From Streptomyces sp. ASQP_92 (GTDB lineage Bacteria; Actinomycetota; Actinomycetes; Streptomycetales; Streptomycetaceae), in NCBI RefSeq assembly GCF_025399895.1, contig NZ_JAODUA010000021.1, positions 1 through 64,000 on the forward strand: a stretch of 64,000 nucleotides of DNA. Reading direction: 5' to 3'. The notes below the pieces were generated by a model. That model did not search any database. It saw only the letters and a program-made list of their open reading frames with translations, and was not told where the DNA came from. Each line of letters begins with the position of its first letter. Position 1 is the stretch's first letter. Both the position numbers and the translations under genes were made by a program. Of the stretch, positions 60,947 to 64,000 are shown in pieces.

Positions 60947-63292
60947 TCATCCGCGCAGGTCCACCAGGAGCGGTGGCGCGTGCTCCCCCCGCACCGTGGT
61001 CAGCGAGAGCACCGCGTGCCCCGCCGGCACCTGGTGGGCGAGCTCGGAGGCCGACCAGCGTTCCCGCTCGACCTTGCGCACGGTGACGGCGTCGGTGGTG
61101 ACCGCCTTACCGGTGACGAGTTTGCGCAGCGCGTGGACGGCCCGGGTGAGCGGCTGGTCGGCGAAGACGGTGTGCTTGGCGACCTCGGTGGTCTCCACCC
61201 ACTCGGTGCCCCACGCCTGCGCGAAGAGCCGCCCGTCCCAGGTGCTGACCCCGGAGAACGCCATGTGGCAGCCGACCGAGCCGAGCAGTGAGGTGTGCAG
61301 CCGCTCCGGTACGTCGCCGAGCGCGCGCAGGGTGAGCAGCACCCCGGCGTTGCAGTTCCGCAGCCGTTGCAGGGACCGTACGGACTCGGCGGTGATGGCG
61401 TGTGTGGCGTCGTCGAGGGCCAGGAAGGCGAAGAGGGAGCGGTCCCTGCGGGCGGTCGCTCCCGCGGTGAAGTGGGCGAGGATCAGCCGGGTCAGCAGGT
61501 GCGCGGCCTCGGGGTGGCCGCGTTCGGGTACGTCGACGCGGACCCGCAGCGGGTGCTCCAGGGAGCGCAGCGAGAAGGGACGGCTCTGGCCGGTGGTGTC
61601 GAAGAACCCCTCGAAGGCGGGGCGGTCGAGCACCGCGACGCGCGCCGCGAGCGCGAGCCCCGGGTCGCCCGGAGTCCCCAACTGCCGTTGCCGGGCGTCG
61701 AGTTCACGGTGGTAGGCGCGGTGTTTCTCGCCGTCGAGCCGGGCTCTGAGCTCCTCAAGGGCGCCCGGCGAGCCGTCGAGGAGTTCGCGCAGCACGGTGA
61801 CGGAGGGGAAGCGGCCGTGGGCCGCGCGGTAGGGGCCGAGGAGCTGGGCCAGCGCCGTCGCGGCGCGCCGCGGGTCGACCTCGGCCAGGTCGCCGGCGAA
61901 GGCCTCGGCGAGCAGGGCCGCGGCCTCGTCGGGGTCGGTGGCGCCCCCGTACAGGTCGAGGTCGTACGCCGAGGAGGCGTCGCCGGGTTTGACGACGACG
62001 TCGTAGCCGTCGTCGGGGCCGAGCGGGGTGCCCGCCGCGCACACCGCGACGACGGCGGCCTTGCCGGCGAGCGCCTGGAGCGCGAGCGACTCGACGACGG
62101 GCCGCACCAGGTGCCGGGTCTTGCCCGAGCCGAACGGCCCGATGGCGAGCAGACAGGAGCCGAGCGAGGCCGGGTCGAGCGCGGCGCCCGCGCCCCGGCG
62201 GGCCGGCGGGGTGCGCTCCGCGTCGGGGTAGCGGCCGAGCCGGACCTGTGAGGTGAGCAGGTCGTGGGTGGCCGCCCGGGCGGGCAGGTCGCGGTCGCCG
62301 GAGGGGTGCAGACAGGCCCGCGCGCCCTGGCCCGCGACGGCCTCGGCGAACGCGCCGAGCCGGGACGGGTCGGCCTTCACGGTCGCCCAGGCCCGCCGGA
62401 TGCGTACGCAGTCGACGTCGTTCATGCGCCCCGACCGCTCCTCCGCCACCAGCCGGTCGGCGGCGTCGGTGAGTCCCGCGGCCCGCAGCTGGGGCCAGTC
62501 GGCGGGGGAGGCCACGGGGGCGGGCGCGCCGGGGCTCTGCGCCGGGGATGGCGCCTTGCGCTTGCGCACAAGGCCCAGCCAGTCGCCGGCCTTGGCGAAG
62601 GGCCACAGCACCGCGCCGCCGACCAGCGCGTACAGGGCGTAGTTGACGAACGTGGCCACCGTGCGGTCGCCGTCGCCGGTGGTCCAGGACAGCGGGAACA
62701 GGTTCCAGATGGTGAAGAAGAACGGGAAGAGGCTGGTCCCGATGACGAGCCAGACCGCCACCGCGCCCGCGAGGCCGGTGCGCAGGGCCCGCTCGGGCTG
62801 GGGGCAGTCCACGGCGTAGCGGCGGAACACCTCCAGCCAGTTGCCCATCCGGCCGAAGAGGTACATCAGCAACGCGGCGAAGAGGCTGTTGTAGACCTCG
62901 ATCGCGGTCAGCGCCTCGGGCGGCCGGGGGTAGCGCCACCACTCGGCGGGCGTGAACAGTTCCAGCAGGACCCGGCTGTGCGGGACGTAGCCGTTGGTCC
63001 ACAGGGACCAGACGAGGGTGGCCGCGAGCAGGGCGACGAGCGCGCCGACGAGCAGGGCCCGGTCGGGGACCCGCTCCGGGTCGGCGTCGGGGCGCGGCTT
63101 GTGTCCGAAGCGCCACAGGCCCGGCTCGGCCGCCGCCCGCGGGGTGCGCAGCCAGTCGCCGAGGGTGGGGGCGCCGGCCGCGGGGGCCTCGGCGGGCCGG
63201 GGCGGCAGTGCCGGGCGCGGAGGCGGTCCGGCGGGGCGCGGGACCGACCCCGAACGGGTGCCGCGTGCGTCGTACGTGCCTTCGGTGTCCAT
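60947..63292 (-). CDS. membrane-bound P-loop ATPase, unknown role
   Basis: 781 residues. Pro-rich N-terminus, four transmembrane helices (about 79-99, 132-150, 172-195, 214-233), then a cytoplasmic domain with Walker A GPFGSGKT (385-392) and probable Walker B FAFLALDDAT near 640. The order resembles VirD4/TraD/FtsK-like coupling or DNA/protein-translocating ATPases, but I see no conjugation genes nearby. ATG 63292 with AAGGGG upstream; 122 nt separate its stop from the pucR start. Divergent from gabT. Family otherwise unrecognised; conserved in Streptomyces beside gabT as far as I recall. Confidence 0.82.
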   Translation of the reverse strand: MDTEGTYDARGTRSGSVPRPAGPPPRPALPPRPAEAPAAGAPTLGDWLRTPRAAAEPGLWRFGHKPRPDADPERVPDRALLVGALVALLAATLVWSLWTNGYVPHSRVLLELFTPAEWWRYPRPPEALTAIEVYNSLFAALLMYLFGRMGNWLEVFRRYAVDCPQPERALRTGLAGAVAVWLVIGTSLFPFFFTIWNLFPLSWTTGDGDRTVATFVNYALYALVGGAVLWPFAKAGDWLGLVRKRKAPSPAQSPGAPAPVASPADWPQLRAAGLTDAADRLVAEERSGRMNDVDCVRIRRAWATVKADPSRLGAFAEAVAGQGARACLHPSGDRDLPARAATHDLLTSQVRLGRYPDAERTPPARRGAGAALDPASLGSCLLAIGPFGSGKTRHLVRPVVESLALQALAGKAAVVAVCAAGTPLGPDDGYDVVVKPGDASSAYDLDLYGGATDPDEAAALLAEAFAGDLAEVDPRRAATALAQLLGPYRAAHGRFPSVTVLRELLDGSPGALEELRARLDGEKHRAYHRELDARQRQLGTPGDPGLALAARVAVLDRPAFEGFFDTTGQSRPFSLRSLEHPLRVRVDVPERGHPEAAHLLTRLILAHFTAGATARRDRSLFAFLALDDATHAITAESVRSLQRLRNCNAGVLLTLRALGDVPERLHTSLLGSVGCHMAFSGVSTWDGRLFAQAWGTEWVETTEVAKHTVFADQPLTRAVHALRKLVTGKAVTTDAVTVRKVERERWSASELAHQVPAGHAVLSLTTVRGEHAPPLLVDLRG

Positions 63293-63539
63293 CGACCCCT
63301 TGCCCCCTGACCAGCCAGGTCCGTTCCGAGCGGTGCGAACGCTCAATCTAGTGGCACCGCACCGCGGTTCACCGCTGCCGCGCACCGCGCGCCCGGCCGG
63401 GGCAACTGTCCGCCGAGGACAAGGGACACACCCCCACCACTACCGAACGGCGCATGCCACAGCCCGCTCGCGCGCTCTAGCCTGCCAAGAAAGCCAAGGA
63501 AGCGTCCGAAAACCCCCAGGAAAACCCCAGGAGCCCCGC
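63293..63539 (+). promoter_or_regulatory. divergent gap upstream of gabT
   Basis: 247 bases. TAGCCT at 63478-63483 is a possible -10 for gabT. The leader carries two direct repeats: GCCAAGAAA/GCCAAGGAA (63484-63502) and CCCAGGAAAA/CCCCAGGAG (about 63513-63534), the second including the ribosome site. Confidence 0.35.
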
Positions 63540-64000
63540 ATGAGCGCGATCCCGCAGGAGCGCCGCGTCGTCACCGCCATCCCCGGTCCGAAGTCGCAGG
63601 AGCTTCAGGCCCGCCGTCTCGCGGCCGTCGCCGCCGGTGTGGGCTCCACGCTGCCCGTCTTCACCGCGCGCGCGGGCGGCGGCATCATCGAGGACGTCGA
63701 CGGCAACCGTCTGATCGACTTCGGTTCCGGCATCGCGGTGACCTCGGTGGGTGCCTCCGCCGAGGCCGTGGTGCGCCGCGCGAGCGCCCAGCTCCAGGAC
63801 TTCACGCACACCTGCTTCATGGTCACGCCGTACGAGGGCTATGTCGCCGTCGCCGAGCAGCTCGCCGAGCTGACCCCGGGCGACCACGCCAAGAAGTCCG
63901 CGCTGTTCAACTCGGGCGCCGAGGCCGTCGAGAACGCCGTCAAGATCGCCCGCGCCTACACCAAGCGCCAGGCCGTCGTCGTCTTCGACCACGGCTACCA
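63540..64000 (+). CDS. gabT: 4-aminobutyrate aminotransferase, N-terminal part (runs off window)
   Basis: First 153 residues of a class III aminotransferase. MSAIPQERRVVTAIPGPKSQELQARRLAAVAAGVGSTLPVFTARAGGGIIEDVDGNRLIDFGSGIAVTSVG is the GabT N-terminus, and LFNSGAEAVENAVKIARAYTKR is the PLP-phosphate-binding region. The PLP-lysine lies beyond the window. Converts GABA and 2-oxoglutarate to succinate semialdehyde. ATG 63540 with AGGAG. Truncated only by the window edge. Confidence 0.92.
   Translation, partial: MSAIPQERRVVTAIPGPKSQELQARRLAAVAAGVGSTLPVFTARAGGGIIEDVDGNRLIDFGSGIAVTSVGASAEAVVRRASAQLQDFTHTCFMVTPYEGYVAVAEQLAELTPGDHAKKSALFNSGAEAVENAVKIARAYTKRQAVVVFDHGY

Noticed and set aside
57051..61715. 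1554-codon rightward open frame across acyl-CoA dehydrogenase, aldehyde dehydrogenase and pucR
   Set aside because: Spans three well-supported leftward genes, their terminators and a repeat module; no domain seen.

Overview
The window is about 64 kb of GC-rich actinobacterial chromosome, most likely Streptomyces. Nearly all codons end in G or C, GTG starts are common, antisense frames stay open for kilobases, and gene order and protein sequences match what I remember of the S. coelicolor SCO5745-to-SCO5676 segment. It reads as ordinary core chromosome. I see no tRNA, rRNA, insertion sequence, prophage or CRISPR array.

Layout. (1) 1-9.8 kb, mostly leftward: RNase J, dapA, two small rightward membrane-protein genes, a small membrane protein, dapB, an M16 peptidase, pnp and rpsO (RNA turnover plus diaminopimelate/lysine synthesis). 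thyX, usually beside dapA in actinobacteria, is absent. (2) 10-27.2 kb: one type VII secretion (ESX) locus with eccD, eccC, a DUF397 gene, two WXG100 genes, a small membrane-anchored gene that looks frameshifted, mycP, eccB, eccE, an unknown gene and a large MinD/EspI-like ATPase with repeat-rich tails. (3) 27.4-33.2 kb: a five-gene peptide/nickel-type ABC importer operon. (4) 33.2-45.1 kb, leftward: the translation operon rimP-nusA-ylxR-infB-ylxP-rbfA-truB-ribF, with a 1190-residue trypsin-like/P-loop NTPase/helical-repeat protein between truB and ribF. (5) 45.2-47.2 kb, rightward: a lipoprotein, a ferritin-like protein and a probable pseudokinase of the aminoglycoside phosphotransferase fold. 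(6) 47.2-55.3 kb, leftward: proS, two acetyltransferase genes, ispG, rseP and dxr. (7) 55.4-64 kb: acyl-CoA dehydrogenase, aldehyde dehydrogenase, a PucR regulator, a membrane P-loop ATPase and the start of gabT on the opposite strand, which together suggest GABA/amine or fatty-acid catabolism.

Most worth a second look: the trypsin/NTPase protein, whose P-loop lysine is replaced by arginine; the pseudokinase; the frameshifted T7SS gene; a perfect 20-bp palindrome between the two WXG100 genes; a seven-copy ~55-bp repeat array, part of a dispersed module that sits three times directly after leftward stop codons; twin palindromes upstream of the acyl-CoA dehydrogenase; and the missing thyX. Family assignments were made by reading the translations, without any database search. 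Comparisons with S. coelicolor or M. tuberculosis are from memory.
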